Below, in pieces: positions 49,422 through 59,559 of a DNA stretch of 64,000 nucleotides. This DNA comes from JACCZX01 sp963807155 (GTDB taxonomy: Bacteria > Pseudomonadota > Gammaproteobacteria > Burkholderiales > Burkholderiaceae_F). The position numbers and the translations under genes were made by a program. Below the pieces are notes generated by a model, which was not told the origin of the DNA, did no database searches, and saw nothing but the letters and a program-made list of their open reading frames with translations. How positions within the stretch are numbered: the first letter of the stretch is position 1; the number at the start of each line of letters is the position of its first letter. Location: NCBI GenBank assembly GCA_963807155.1, contig CAWEAZ010000029.1, forward strand, positions 186,001 through 250,000, given 5' to 3'.

Positions 49422-49956
49422 ATGAAAGTTCTGGAGCTAGGTTGTGGATTCAACAAAACGCCGGGCGCGTTCGGAATCGACATCATTCGCGGATCGCAAG
49501 CCGACATCTTCCATGACCTGAACACGTTTCCCTATCCGTTCGCCGATAGCGAGTGGGATCGCGATCCTTTGCCGTGACGTTCTCGAGCATCTCGACGACT
49601 TCATTCGAGCTGTCGAGGAAATCTGGCGCATTGCCCGGCCGGGAGCCATGGTCGAAGTGTCGGGACCGTTCATGAGTAGCGTGAACTTTTACTCCGATCC
49701 CACGCACAAGCGCGCTTTCACATCCAAGACGTTCGACTACTTTATCGAAGGCAGTCGAGCGTTCAAATTCGGTTACAGCAAGACCCGGTTCGAATTGGTC
49801 GCCTGCGAGTACGACCGGGAGGAAAAGTCGAAGCGCAGAGGGCCGCATCGCTGGTTGCTCGATTGGGCAAACCGCAACAAGGAGCACTACGAGTCGAGAT
49901 TTGCCTTCATTTATCCGCTTTATCAAATCTTCTTTGATCTTCGAGTCGTGAAGTGA
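49422..49956 (+). CDS. Small SAM methyltransferase-like protein, frameshifted
   Basis: About 178 residues. ATG 49422 gives MKVLELGCGFNKTPGAFGID, DIFHDLNTFPYPFADSEWD, then after an indel near 49565 ILCRDVLEHLDDFIRAVEEI and RIARPGAMVEVSGPFMSSVN. It ends YPLYQIFFDLRVVK. Short methyltransferases of this kind, starting directly at the SAM-binding loop, are frequent in LPS loci. Its stop overlaps the GTG of the next GT4 (GTGA). Confidence 0.8.
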
Positions 49957-51120
49957 CGCCGGCTGACCGACTGGTCGTCGGACTTAACGGCTCGGCGTTG
50001 CTCTCGCCACTGACCGGGATTGGGCAGTACACAAAGAATCTGGCGGAGCATCTGATCGCGTCCGGCGAGATCGATCTAAACATTTTCTACTTGGCCAGAT
50101 GGAGCAAGGAAATCAGGACAGAGCCTTTCCCGTCGCTCGGGCCGATCAAAACGTTCATCAAGAAGGTCGTGCCTCATCCTTACCTCGTCAGTCGCGCTCT
50201 GCAAGGGTGGAAGTTTCATTCCGGAGCACACGATCGGCGCGTGTCGGTTTATCACGAGCCCAACTTTCTTCCGCTTAGATTCGCTGGCCCAACCGTGGTC
50301 TCGATTCATGATCTCTCGTGGATTCGTTACCCTGAAACGCATCCGAAGGAGCGCGTTGCGATCATGAACCGGATCCTTCCGTTTCGCACTTGAGAGAGTG
50401 CAGCATGTGATCACCGACTCGGAATTCATACGTCGAGAGGTGATCGACGAGTTCGGGGTACTCCGCGGACCGAGTTACGACCACGTTGCTTGCCCCCCGC
50501 AGCACTGTTTAAGCCGCGCGACGAGGTGACGTGCGCGGCAACTCTTTCCAAACATAATTTGCAGCAGCGCAGTTATTTTTTGGTGGTCGGCACCTTGGAG
50601 CCCCGTAAGAACGTGGAGACGGCGGTCAGAGCGCACGCCGGCCTGCCAGAAGCAATTCGGCGCAGGTTTCCGCTGGTTCTGGTGGGGATGAGAGGTTGGC
50701 TCACCTCGCGGCTGGAGGGCGAATTAAAGGCGCCGGTTGAACTCGGAGAGGTGAGGCCGCTTGGCTTCGTCACGGATGACCAACTGGCCGATCTGTATTC
50801 GGGGGCAACGGCGCTCGTATACCCGTCAGTTTATGAAGGATTTGGCTTACCTCCGCTTGAAGCGATGGCGTGTGGCACTCCAGTGATCACCTCCAACGTC
50901 TCTTCGCTACCCGAGGTCGCGGGCGATGCGGCAGTGACGCACGATCCGATGGATACCGACGCTCTGCGAAATGCGATGAAACGCTTCATCGACGACGAGG
51001 ACATTCTGGCTGGAAAAGGCCGCTGCATCGGTGAAGCAGGCCGCTCTCTTTTCGTGGGAGAGGTGCGCCAAGGAAACGATTGCCGTTTACCGCGCTAGGC
51101 AATGTCCGCTTGAGATGTAG
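49953..51120 (+). CDS. GT4 glycosyltransferase (mannosyl/rhamnosyl type), frameshifted
   Basis: About 389 residues from GTG 49953. VVGLNGSALLSPLTGIGQYT, VYHEPNFLPLRFAGPTVVSI, HDLSWIRYPETHP, then in a second frame HVITDSEFIRREVIDEFGV and in a third YFLVVGTLEPRKNVETAVRA, YSGATALVYPSVYEGFGLPP with the conserved Glu motif, and ACGTPVITSNVSSLPEVAGD. This is the WbaZ/MtfB-type subgroup, which often uses GDP-mannose or GDP-rhamnose donors (inference). Indels near 50395, 50500 and 51045; the restored end is at 51118-51120. Confidence 0.85.
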
Positions 51121-51125
51121 CACGC

Positions 51126-51139
51126 ATCCGTACAATCCG
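51126..51139 (+). promoter_or_regulatory. Putative -10 element, 14-base string shared with 38740-38753
   Basis: The string atccgtacaatccg lies 30 bases before the ugd ATG in the 48-base gap after a GT4 gene. tacaat (51131-51136) would be the -10; ttgaga at 51110-51115 with a 15-base spacer is a weak -35. The identical string occurs upstream of the tandem GT2 gene, and tacaatccg also occurs on the minus strand upstream of yqgE (62072-62080). Confidence 0.4.
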
Positions 51140-51168
51140 CCGTTTCGTTTTCAAGACAACAAGACTTG

Positions 51169-52501
51169 ATGCATGTATCGGTAATCGGCGCCGGTTATGT
51201 CGGCTTGGTGACGGCGGCGTGCTTGGCGGACGTCGGCAATGTCGTTCTATGCGTAGACATCGACGCCTCAGAAAGTCGAGAAGCTCAAACGCTCGGAAAT
51301 TCCGATTCACGAACCGGGTCTGGAGCAGCTTGTCGAGCGCAACGCAGCTGCTGGTCGGCTGCGGTTTTCAACCAACTATGACGATGCGGTATCGCATGCG
51401 ACGCTGATCCTTATCGCCGTCGGAACTCCCTCGAGCGAGGATGGTTCGGCCGATTTGTCGCATGTGATCGCTTGTGCGCGAGAGCTTGGCAGGCGCATCG
51501 AGCGCGACTCGTCTGATCGTGGTCAAGTCGACCGTGCCGGTCGGCACCAACGATCAGGTGCGCAGTGCCATACAGTCGGAAGTTGACCGGCGCGGCAACG
51601 GCGAATGCGCGTAACGACCGCCTCGAATCCCGAATTTCTGAAAGAAGGGTTCGCAGTTGAGGACTTCATGAAACCCGATCGCATCATCGTTGGCGTCGAC
51701 GATGCGCAGTCGGCAGAAGTGATGCGGCAGCTGTATGCGCCGTTCAATCGAAACCGCGATCGCTTGATCGTGATGGATATCCGCTCCGCGGAATTCACGA
51801 AGTACGCCGCCAACTGCATGCTCGCCGTGCGCATTTCCTTCATGAACGAAATGGCGAATCTGGCTGATCGGCTCGGCGTGGACATCGAGCATGTACGGCA
51901 CGGCATCGGCTCGGATCCGCGTATCGGCCCTCACTTCCTGTATGCGGGCGCCGGCTTTGGCGGATCATGCTTTCCAAAGGATTTGCGCGCGCTCGCACAC
52001 ACCGCGGTCGGAATACGACGAGCCGGTGGACATCTTGACAGCGGCGATGGAAGTCAATCAACGACAACACCAAATCCTGGCTGCAAAAATCAGTCGCTTC
52101 TTTGATGATGAGCTTGCAGGCCGTACGATTGCTTTGTGGGGCTTGGCATTCAAGGCCAATACAGACGACATGAGAGAGGCGCCGAGCCTGAGCGTCATTG
52201 GTGCGCTGACAGCCGCTGGGGCAAAAGTGCGTGCCTATGACCCTGTCGCCGATGCCTAATGCGCGCTCGATCATCAAAGCCAACAAGAACGTGGAATTCA
52301 CGAATTCCGCCGAGGCAGCACTCAATGGCGCCGATGTGCTCGCGGTGATCACCGAGTGGCTTGAGTTTCGCAGTCCGAACTTTGAAGATCTGGCGCGAAA
52401 ACTCAAAGCCAAGGCAATTTTTGACGGCCGCAATTTGTACGATCCCGCTACCGTGCGCGACTGCGGGTCTTCAATATTTTGGTATCGGGCGCGGAACGTG
52501 A
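51169..52501 (+). CDS. ugd: UDP-glucose 6-dehydrogenase, frameshifted
   Basis: Oxidises UDP-glucose to UDP-glucuronate. About 444 residues over five or more frames. MHVSVIGAGYVGLVTAACLA, then IPIHEPGLEQLVERNAAAGR, TASNPEFLKEGFAVEDFMKP, catalytic Cys in GAGFGGSCFPKDLRALAH, GLAFKANTDDMREAPSL and IFDGRNLYDPATVRD. The restored end LQYFGIGRGT stops at 52501 and overlaps the epimerase GTG. UDP-glucose would come from GalU at 55.8-56.6 kb. Confidence 0.91.
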
Positions 52502-53508
52502 CCAAGCAGGCCCGCACACTGGTTACCGGAGTCGCAGGCTTCATTGGTTCTTTCGTGGCACAACGGCTATTGGAGCGCGGCGAGTAGTGTCGTGGGCGTG
52601 GATGACCTGAACGATTATTACGATCCGGAGCTGAAGCGCGCACGACTGGCTCGGTTGCAACGCTTTCGGCGCGGAATTCGCAGTTCGTATTCGAACGAAC
52701 CAGACATCGTTGATGCCGCTGCAGTTGAACGCGTGTTCACGCGGCAACGCCATTGAAAGCGTTGTGCATCTGGCCGCTCAAGCAGGCGTACGCCACTCGA
52801 TCACACATCCGCAGGATTACATTGACAGCAACCTGACTGGATTTCTGAACATGCTGCAAGCCGTGCGAGCGCGGCCGGTGCGACATTTCGTCTACGCATC
52901 GTCGTCCAGCGTTTACGGAGGCAATACGAAACTGCCGTTTTCAGAGAGCGACAGGGTCGATCGGCCGGTCAGCCTGTATGCAGCAACCAAGCGTGCCAAC
53001 GAGCAGATGGCGTACGTTTATTCGTGGCAATTCGGTGTGCCCGCGACCGGGCTTCGATTTTTTACCGTTTACGGCCCGTGGGGACGGCCCGATATGGCGA
53101 CGTTTAGATTCACGAAGGCAATCGTCGCCGGCGAACCGATCGATGTATACAACCACGGCGACATGCGACGAGACTTCACGTACATCGACGATATCGTCGA
53201 ATGGTGTCGTTACCATTCTCGACCACGTGCCCGCGAAGGACGCCGACGGTGTGCCACATCGCGTTTACAACATTGGTAATCATCGATCCGAGCCCCTATT
53301 ACGATTCATCGAAGTGCTCTCGACTGCACTTGGAAGGAAGGCCGAGATGCGGCTTTTGCCGATGCAGATGGGCGACGTGAAGGAAACGTTTGCGGACATC
53401 GCCAGCCTTTCCCGCGATTATGGGTGGACACCTACAACAACTATCGACGTGGGACTGCCTCGCTTCGTTGAGTGGTACAGGGAGTATTACGGACGATCGG
53501 CCTCTTGA
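52498..53508 (+). CDS. UDP-glucuronate 4-epimerase-like enzyme, frameshifted
   Basis: About 336 residues from GTG 52498. ARTLVTGVAGFIGSFVAQRL, VVGVDDLNDYYDPELKRARL, VVHLAAQAGVRHSITHPQDY, YASSSSVYGG, YAATKRANEQMAYVYSWQ, FTVYGPWGRPDMATFRFTKA (typical of UDP-glucuronate 4-epimerases), GDMRRDFTYIDDIV and WTPTTTIDVGLPRFVEWYRE, split by indels near 52585, 52745 and 53205. Directly after ugd it should make UDP-galacturonate. It ends TGA 53506-53508, overlapping the next TTG start. Confidence 0.88.
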
Positions 53509-54656
53509 AAGTCCTTCATCTTGGCAAGTTCGATGGAGATGTCGGCGGGATCGAGCGTCACTTACGCGCACTGTTGCGCGCCATGCCCTCCGAAGTAGAA
53601 GTTGTCAATCTTGTCGCCAATGACCACTGGACCACAGATGCGCATCAACGTAACGCTTACGAGACTGTCCGGGTAGCGAGTATCGGATCGCTTGCAAGCG
53701 TTGCATTGGCGCCATCAATGCCGGTAGTGGCGCGTCGATTGCATCGGCAACATCGATTCGACTTGGTGCACTTGCATTTTCCAGATCCCCTTGGACATCT
53801 AACGGCAATGACCTTGCCGCGTACTGTTCGCCGCGTAATTTCCTGGCATAGCGACATCGTCAAGCAAAAATGGGCGTTGTCGCTGTACTCACCCGTCATG
53901 CAATCCTTCGTGCGTGACGCTGATGCGCTGATCGGTGCAACACCCCAGCACTTTGAAAGCTCTTCGCAGATTCCTGCGGGCCGGCCGGGGCAGATCCGTG
54001 AAGTCATTCCGTACGGTTTCGATCCTGCAGTACTTGCCACGTCAGCCGAGTCAGACCGTAAGCGAGAAGAGCTTTTGCGCCAGTGCAGCGGCCGACCATT
54101 GATCTTTTCGGTGGGCCGTCACGTTTACTACAAGGGATTGGATGTTCTGATTCGCGCAATGCAAAGTCTGGATGCCGTGCTGTTGATCGGAGGGCAAGGA
54201 CCGCTGACGAGAAGCCTAATACGTTTAGCTGGTGACCTCGGTCTTGGTGAACGAGTTAAATTTGTTGGCTTTATCCCCGATCCGTTACTAGTTGCTTACT
54301 TCGAAGCATGCGATGTCTTTTGCATGCCGTCAGTCGAACGCGCCGAACAATTCGGACTCGTGCAGCTTGAAGCGATGTATTGCAGCAAGCCGGTGGTAGC
54401 GACTCAGCTAGGGACCGGCGTCGAGTATGTAACGCTCGACGGCGAAACGGGTTTGCTCGTACCTCCGAAAGATCCTCGCGCGCTGGCGGACGCTTTGCGC
54501 ACGCTATTGAGTGACTCGGCGCTGCGCGCACGCATGGGAAGCGCTGGCCGACGGCGGGTAGAAGAGGTTTTTTCGGTGAAGCAGATGGTTCGCAAGACGG
54601 TCGACGTCTACCAACGCGTGCTTGCCGCCGATCCGGCCAACGGTCGCGTTAGATAA
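53505..54656 (+). CDS. GT4 glycosyltransferase
   Basis: Intact, about 383 residues from TTG 53505, which overlaps the epimerase stop (TTGA). VLHLGKFDGDVGGIERHLRA, VISWHSDIVKQKWALSLYSP, EVIPYGFDP, PLIFSVGRHVYYKGLDVLIR, and ERAEQFGLVQLEAMYCSKPV with the conserved Glu-x7-Glu. It lies between the uronate epimerase and the initiating transferase wecA, so it may add the second sugar of the repeat (inference). The donor is not readable. Confidence 0.88.
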   Translation: MKVLHLGKFDGDVGGIERHLRALLRAMPSEVEVVNLVANDHWTTDAHQRNAYETVRVASIGSLASVALAPSMPVVARRLHRQHRFDLVHLHFPDPLGHLTAMTLPRTVRRVISWHSDIVKQKWALSLYSPVMQSFVRDADALIGATPQHFESSSQIPAGRPGQIREVIPYGFDPAVLATSAESDRKREELLRQCSGRPLIFSVGRHVYYKGLDVLIRAMQSLDAVLLIGGQGPLTRSLIRLAGDLGLGERVKFVGFIPDPLLVAYFEACDVFCMPSVERAEQFGLVQLEAMYCSKPVVATQLGTGVEYVTLDGETGLLVPPKDPRALADALRTLLSDSALRARMGSAGRRRVEEVFSVKQMVRKTVDVYQRVLAADPANGRVR

Positions 54657-54662
54657 TCTGGC

Positions 54663-55758
54663 ATGTTTGAACAGCTTCCATTGACGTATTTTGCACAGGC
54701 GGTGTTTGCCGCGTTTGTCGCGGCGTTGCTGATCATGATGCTGCGACGGCCGGCAGAACGCTGGCGATTGGTCGACGTGCCCGGCGGCCGCAAGCGACAT
54801 GCCACGCCAGCTGCAGTCACGGGGGGACTAGCGATAACCAGCCGCGATGCTAATTGCACTCGCGGCATCGTTTTCTGCATTTGGTGAATACGCTGCGTTT
54901 TTCATCGGAGCCGTAATACTCGCGTTGACCGGATTGTTGGATGACCTCGGTGAAGTGTCGGCGGGCACGAAAATGCTGGTGCAGATTTTCGCAGCAGTGT
55001 TGATGACATCGGCAGGTGCCAATTTTCTGGTCAACCTCGGGAACCTGTTTGCAACCGATCCCATCAATACCCGCCTGTGGGCGATCCCGTTAACCGTTTT
55101 CGCGACGGTGGCAGTGATCAATGCCATCAATATGTTCGATGGATTGGACGGTCTAGCGGGAAGCCTTGCACTTGTGATGCTTTCCTTTTTCGCCGTTTTT
55201 GCGTTGACGATCGGGGACCTGAACGCGGCGAAAATCATTATTGTGTTAGCAGGAGCCGTGATTGGGTTTTTGTTCTTTAACCTCCCGTGGCCTCTGCGCG
55301 GAAGCCATCGCACGTTCATGGGCGACGCCGGCAGCATGGTGCTCGGCTTCGCAATTGCGTGGTTCTCGGTTTCGCTGACACAACACCACGTCGAAGCGGT
55401 TTCTCCACCGACCATGCTGTGGGTTTTAGGGCTGCTGTTGATGGATGTGTTTACGGTGACCGTCCGGCGCTTGGCGCGGCGCCGTAGCCCTATGTCGCCC
55501 GATCGGGATCACATTCATCACATCCTGATGCGACGCGGTTATTCGCCGCGCGCAACACTTGCGGTGTTGGTCGCAGCCAACGTGCTGCTGGCTCTGATAG
55601 GCACAGGTCTGTGGCAGCTAGGTGTGCCCGACTGGTGGATTTTCTGGTCGTTTCTGTTGGTGTGCGCGGCCTACTTCGCGGTGTTCTTCTTGCCGTTCCG
55701 ACTTTATCGATTTCGCGCGCGAACCTACGACGATGACGAGCTGAACGGCTCAGGCTAA
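54663..55758 (+). CDS. wecA: Undecaprenyl-phosphate N-acetylhexosamine-1-phosphate transferase, frameshifted
   Basis: MraY/WecA-family integral membrane enzyme that starts polymer synthesis on undecaprenyl phosphate. About 365 residues. MFEQLPLTYFAQAVF, PGGRKRHATPAAVTGGLAI, then after an indel near 54840 GLLDDLGEVSAGTKMLVQIF with the Asp pair, INAINMFDGLDGLAG, FMGDAGSMVLGFAIAWFS and DRDHIHHILMRRGYS (the HIHH motif). Last gene of the plus-strand unit; its end overlaps convergent galU by four bases. Confidence 0.92.
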
Positions 55759-56591
55759 ATCGAATACCCCGCCTTCCGCGCGAAATGCACAGTCGCAGCA
55801 ACGAACCCTTCTTTTGACCCGCAATCGAAACGCCGCCCCTGGTAGCGATACGCAAACGTCTTGTCCGACGACAACATGCGAGCGATCGCGTCGGTGAGCT
55901 GAACCTCGCCGCCTGCACCGCGCGGGATCGAGCGCAGGTGCTCGAATATTTCGGGTTCGAGCACGTAGCGGCCGACTACCGCCAGTGTCGATGGTGCCTT
56001 GTCGGGCGCCGGCTTCTCGACGATGTGCGACATTCGCGACGTGCGACCATCGATCGGCTCGCTGCTGACAATTCCGTATCTATCCGTGTCCGCGCGCGGC
56101 ACGTCCTCTACGGCGACTACGTTGCCGCCGCCCCGCGCGGTGCGCGCGTCGGTCAACTGCCCGATCACGGACTGCTCGGCGTCGATCAAATCGTCGGCAA
56201 GAATGACGGCAAATGGCTCATTACCGACCACCGCTTCAGCGCACAGCACCGCGTGTCCCAGTCCCAGCGGTTCGGACTGGCGGATATAGATGAAGCTTTC
56301 GGTGTCCGGCGAAATGTTGCGCACGACTTCGAGCAGCTCGAACTTGCCCTTGGCCGCAAGCTCGGCTTCAAGCTCAGGCGCGCGATCAAAATGGTCTGCA
56401 ATCGAACGTTTGCTGCGCCCGGTGATGAATATCATCTGCGTGATACCGGCGGCGGCGGCCTCTTCGACGGCATACTGAATCAGCGGCTTGTCGACGACCG
56501 GCAGCATCTCCTTCGGCATCGCCTTGGTCGCCGGCAAAAACCGTGTGCCGAGCCCTGCGACCGGAAAGACTGCCTTGCGAACGGGCTTCAT
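55755..56591 (-). CDS. galU: UTP-glucose-1-phosphate uridylyltransferase
   Basis: Makes UDP-glucose for Ugd, GalE and core synthesis. Intact, 278 residues. VFPVAGLGTRFLPATKAMPK, EMLPVVDKPLIQYAVEEAAA, ILADDLID and IVEKPAPDKAPS. It diverges from apaH across a 64-base gap. Its position at the edge of the locus fits a role shared by all polymers made here. Confidence 0.95.
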   Translation of the reverse strand: MKPVRKAVFPVAGLGTRFLPATKAMPKEMLPVVDKPLIQYAVEEAAAAGITQMIFITGRSKRSIADHFDRAPELEAELAAKGKFELLEVVRNISPDTESFIYIRQSEPLGLGHAVLCAEAVVGNEPFAVILADDLIDAEQSVIGQLTDARTARGGGNVVAVEDVPRADTDRYGIVSSEPIDGRTSRMSHIVEKPAPDKAPSTLAVVGRYVLEPEIFEHLRSIPRGAGGEVQLTDAIARMLSSDKTFAYRYQGRRFDCGSKEGFVAATVHFARKAGYSI

Positions 56592-56655
56592 TGTTGCTCC
56601 GGGGTCTTAATGCATTCCATCAACGGCGCATGCTAACAAGCGAATCAAATCACTG

Positions 56656-57474
56656 ATGCCAACATACGTCATCGGCGATGTGCAAGGATGCTTATCGAGC
56701 TTCAAGCAGCTCGCCGCGCAGCTGCCAGCTGCAAAGCGCTACATCTTCGTCGGCGACCTCGTCAACCGCGGTTTCGAATCGCTCGCCACGCTGCGCCTGG
56801 TCAAGGCGCGAGTCGAACATGGTCAGGCCGTCACTCTGCTTGGCAATCACGATCTGCACCTGCTTGCCGTCGCGGCGGGAGTCAGGCCACTGAAGGATGG
56901 CGACACTTTGCAGGAAGTGCTAGACGCGCCCGATCGCGAAGAGCTGCTGGCGTGGGTGCGCAGCCAGCCGCTCGCCCATCTCGAAGAGGGTGTCTTGTTC
57001 GTCCACGCAGGAGTGCTCCCCTCGTGGACGGTCGAGCAAACCCTATCACTGGCTGACGAGGTTCACCAATCGCTGGCGGCGGACAATGACAACGCATTTT
57101 TGCGGCAAATGTACGGCGATGAGCCGCTCCGATGGAGCGACGATCTCACCGGCAATGATCGGCTCCGATGCGTGGTCAATGCGCTCACACGTCTGCGCGT
57201 GTTGTCGTCCGACGGAACGATGAACCTGAAGCACAAGGACAACGCCACCAAAGCGCCGCACGACTTCATGCCGTGGTTTGATCATCCGCAACGCGCCACG
57301 CGCGACACGTTGGTCGTGTTTGGCCATTGGTCGGCTGAAGGCCTGGTCGCACGGGCCAACGTGATCGGACTTGATACGGGTTGTGTGTGGGGCGGCAAGC
57401 TCACCGCATTGCGGCTGCACGACCGCGCGTTCTTTCAGCGCGATTGCCCGGTGTCTCAAGCCACGGAAGCGTGA
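56656..57474 (+). CDS. apaH: Bis(5'-nucleosyl)-tetraphosphatase, symmetrical
   Basis: Hydrolyses Ap4A to two ADP. Intact, 272 residues. Metallophosphatase motifs YVIGDVQGCLSS, FVGDLVNRGFESL, LLGNHDLHLLAVA and a C-terminal FGHWSAEG. Not a polysaccharide gene, but in several Burkholderia species apaH is a border of the O-antigen locus (knowledge), which supports the assignment of this window. Its end overlaps convergent plsC by 19 bases. Confidence 0.95.
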   Translation: MPTYVIGDVQGCLSSFKQLAAQLPAAKRYIFVGDLVNRGFESLATLRLVKARVEHGQAVTLLGNHDLHLLAVAAGVRPLKDGDTLQEVLDAPDREELLAWVRSQPLAHLEEGVLFVHAGVLPSWTVEQTLSLADEVHQSLAADNDNAFLRQMYGDEPLRWSDDLTGNDRLRCVVNALTRLRVLSSDGTMNLKHKDNATKAPHDFMPWFDHPQRATRDTLVVFGHWSAEGLVARANVIGLDTGCVWGGKLTALRLHDRAFFQRDCPVSQATEA

Positions 57475-58282
57475 GCGCGAGTGGAAGTCGGGGGCTCGTC
57501 TGCGATACCCAGGTGGTGCGCAATGGCTGCCCGCGCGGCGCGTGCGATCGCGTGCCGGTCCTTCTTATCGCTCTTCGAAATGGGCGGCAGCAGCGCAACC
57601 TCGACGACAAGTTGATCGGCCACGAGTATCCGCCGCCAACGAAGTAATCAGTCCCATTTCATCGATGAAGGCCGCCGCCGACGAGCGCTTGCCGCGTTCG
57701 GTATAGCGAAGGGCAATCGGCCATATCTCCGCTTCGTCGTCGAGCGCGGGCGCAATCACATTCGAGTGAAAGGGCAGCAGCCCGCTACCGTCGGTCGTCG
57801 TTCCTTCAGCGAACACGACGATCGTCTCGCCAAGCTTCAAGTGTTCCCGCACCGTCTTGTTCATCGCCGCGACTGCGTGTCGCCGCCCGCGCTCGATATA
57901 CAACGTGCCCCCGCCCGATACCAGCACACCAAGCAACGGCCACTGTCCCGATCTCTGCCTTCGCGATAAATCGGCTCGGAAGAATCGCATTGATTGCGAA
58001 AATATCCATCCATGAGACGTGATTAGCCAATGCCAGACGGCCGGTCCTAGTCGGATCGATGCCATCGCGCTGCAATTGGAGCGGAACCGGAACTCCGCTG
58101 ACGACAACGCGCGTACCGCATAGCGCGATCAAAACGCGCGACCACCTGCGATTAATTTGATTGCGCGTTACCTGACCAACGAAGGGGAAAATGACAAGCA
58201 CGATCGCAACGCCGAGCAGCACGTGGGCCGAAAACACAATCGCGCGGAACGGCGCCAGCAACCATCGCATCTTCGGCTGCAC
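57456..58282 (-). CDS. plsC: 1-acyl-sn-glycerol-3-phosphate acyltransferase, frameshifted
   Basis: Adds the second acyl chain in phosphatidic acid synthesis at the inner membrane. About 275 residues from GTG 58282, which overlaps the pyrC' stop by one base. N-terminal membrane segment (IVFSAHVLLGVAIVLVIFPF), catalytic NHVSWMD (HX4D), then after an indel near 57950 VFAEGTTTDGSGLLPFHSNV (EGT motif). After another near 57640, the tail LVVEVALLPPISKSDKKDRH ends at 57456. Confidence 0.88.
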
Positions 58283-59559
58283 TACGACGATGGATAGCGG
58301 ACTTCTCCGCCGACCAGCGTATAGCGAGTACGTCCTTCGAGCTCATAGCCGGCGAACGGCGTGTTCTTGCCGGCACTGATCAATGTTTCGGCGCTGACTA
58401 TCCATGGCGCAGACGCATCGAAGACGACGACGTCCGCTTTTGCTCCGACCGTCAATTGCCCCTTCGCCGAATCTTTACCGAGAATTCGGGCGGGCCCGCT
58501 GGTGATCTTGGCCAGCGCCTGCGCCAGCGGTACGTTGTTTTCGGTCGCCCACTTCAGCGTCAAAGACAGCAGCGTCTCGAGCGCGCTCGCGCCGGGCTCT
58601 GCTTCACCGAACGGCAGCAGCTTGTCGTCTTCGCCGATGGGCGCGTGGTCCGAGCAGATGATGTCGATCGTCCCGTCGGCCAGGCCGGCGACGATCGCGT
58701 CCCGGTCGCGCGTGCCGCGCAATGGCGGGTCGAGGCGGAAATTCGGGTCGAAGTAGCCGATATCGACGTCGATCAAATGCACATGATGGATCGCGACGTC
58801 GGCGGTCACGGCCAGACCCTCGCGTTTCGCCTGCCGCACAAGCTCGATACCCTCGCTCGAGGACAAGCGGCATATGTGAATGCGCGCACCGGTCGTCCGC
58901 TGCAACTCAAAGATCGTGTGCAGCGCGACCGTTTCAGCCACCACGGGCACAGAAGGCAATCCAAGCCGGCCCGCAACAGCGCCGGCGCCTGCCACTCCAC
59001 TGCCCGCCAGCGTGTCCTCCACGGGCCGCAACCAGATCGGCAGCTCGAACGTTTTTGCGTAACGCATTGCCTGCAGTAGCACCGAGTTGTCGTGCGGCAG
59101 ACTCCGCGTTTGCATGAACGCAACGCATCCGGCGTCTGACAAGGTCTTGATCTCGGCTAATGCCTCACCCTTCAACGCTGCGGTGAGCGCGCCCAGCGGG
59201 TAAGTGCGCGCGCCTGCCGATTCTCGCGAGCGCTGCCGCAGCATTCGCACCAAGCCGGGCTCATCGAGCGGCGGGTCGGTGTCCGGCGGGCACACGACAC
59301 TGGTCACGCCGCCGGCCAGCGCCGCCTTCATTTCGATTTTCAGCGCGCCTTCGTGGCCGGGTTCGCCCAGCCGCGCGCATAGGTCGACCAAGCCAGGAGC
59401 AACGATCAAGCCCTTCGCATCGATCGTGCGATCGATCTTCAAGCGCTCGGGTGCTTGGCCGATCGCCGCGATCCGCCCATCCTCAACGTAGACGCCGGCC
59501 ACTTTGTCGAATGCCGTCGCCGGATCGATCACGCGCCCGTTGACGATTGCAATGTTCAT
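58282..59559 (-). CDS. pyrC: Dihydroorotase-like protein without metal-binding HxH (pyrC')
   Basis: Intact, about 425 residues from ATG 59559, which overlaps the pyrB stop (ATGA). Amidohydrolase fold: VNGRVIDPATAFDKVAGVYV, GLIVAPGLVDL, CSDHAPIGEDDKLLPFGEA and KADVVVFDASAPW. The metal-binding site of active enzymes, DxHxHxREPG, reads DLCARLGEPG at residues 59-68, so both His are lost. In Pseudomonas a similarly inactive pyrC' product is needed to assemble active PyrB (knowledge). The pyrB-pyrC' overlap here suggests the same. A catalytic dihydroorotase must be encoded elsewhere. Confidence 0.88.
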   Translation of the reverse strand: MNIAIVNGRVIDPATAFDKVAGVYVEDGRIAAIGQAPERLKIDRTIDAKGLIVAPGLVDLCARLGEPGHEGALKIEMKAALAGGVTSVVCPPDTDPPLDEPGLVRMLRQRSRESAGARTYPLGALTAALKGEALAEIKTLSDAGCVAFMQTRSLPHDNSVLLQAMRYAKTFELPIWLRPVEDTLAGSGVAGAGAVAGRLGLPSVPVVAETVALHTIFELQRTTGARIHICRLSSSEGIELVRQAKREGLAVTADVAIHHVHLIDVDIGYFDPNFRLDPPLRGTRDRDAIVAGLADGTIDIICSDHAPIGEDDKLLPFGEAEPGASALETLLSLTLKWATENNVPLAQALAKITSGPARILGKDSAKGQLTVGAKADVVVFDASAPWIVSAETLISAGKNTPFAGYELEGRTRYTLVGGEVRYPSS

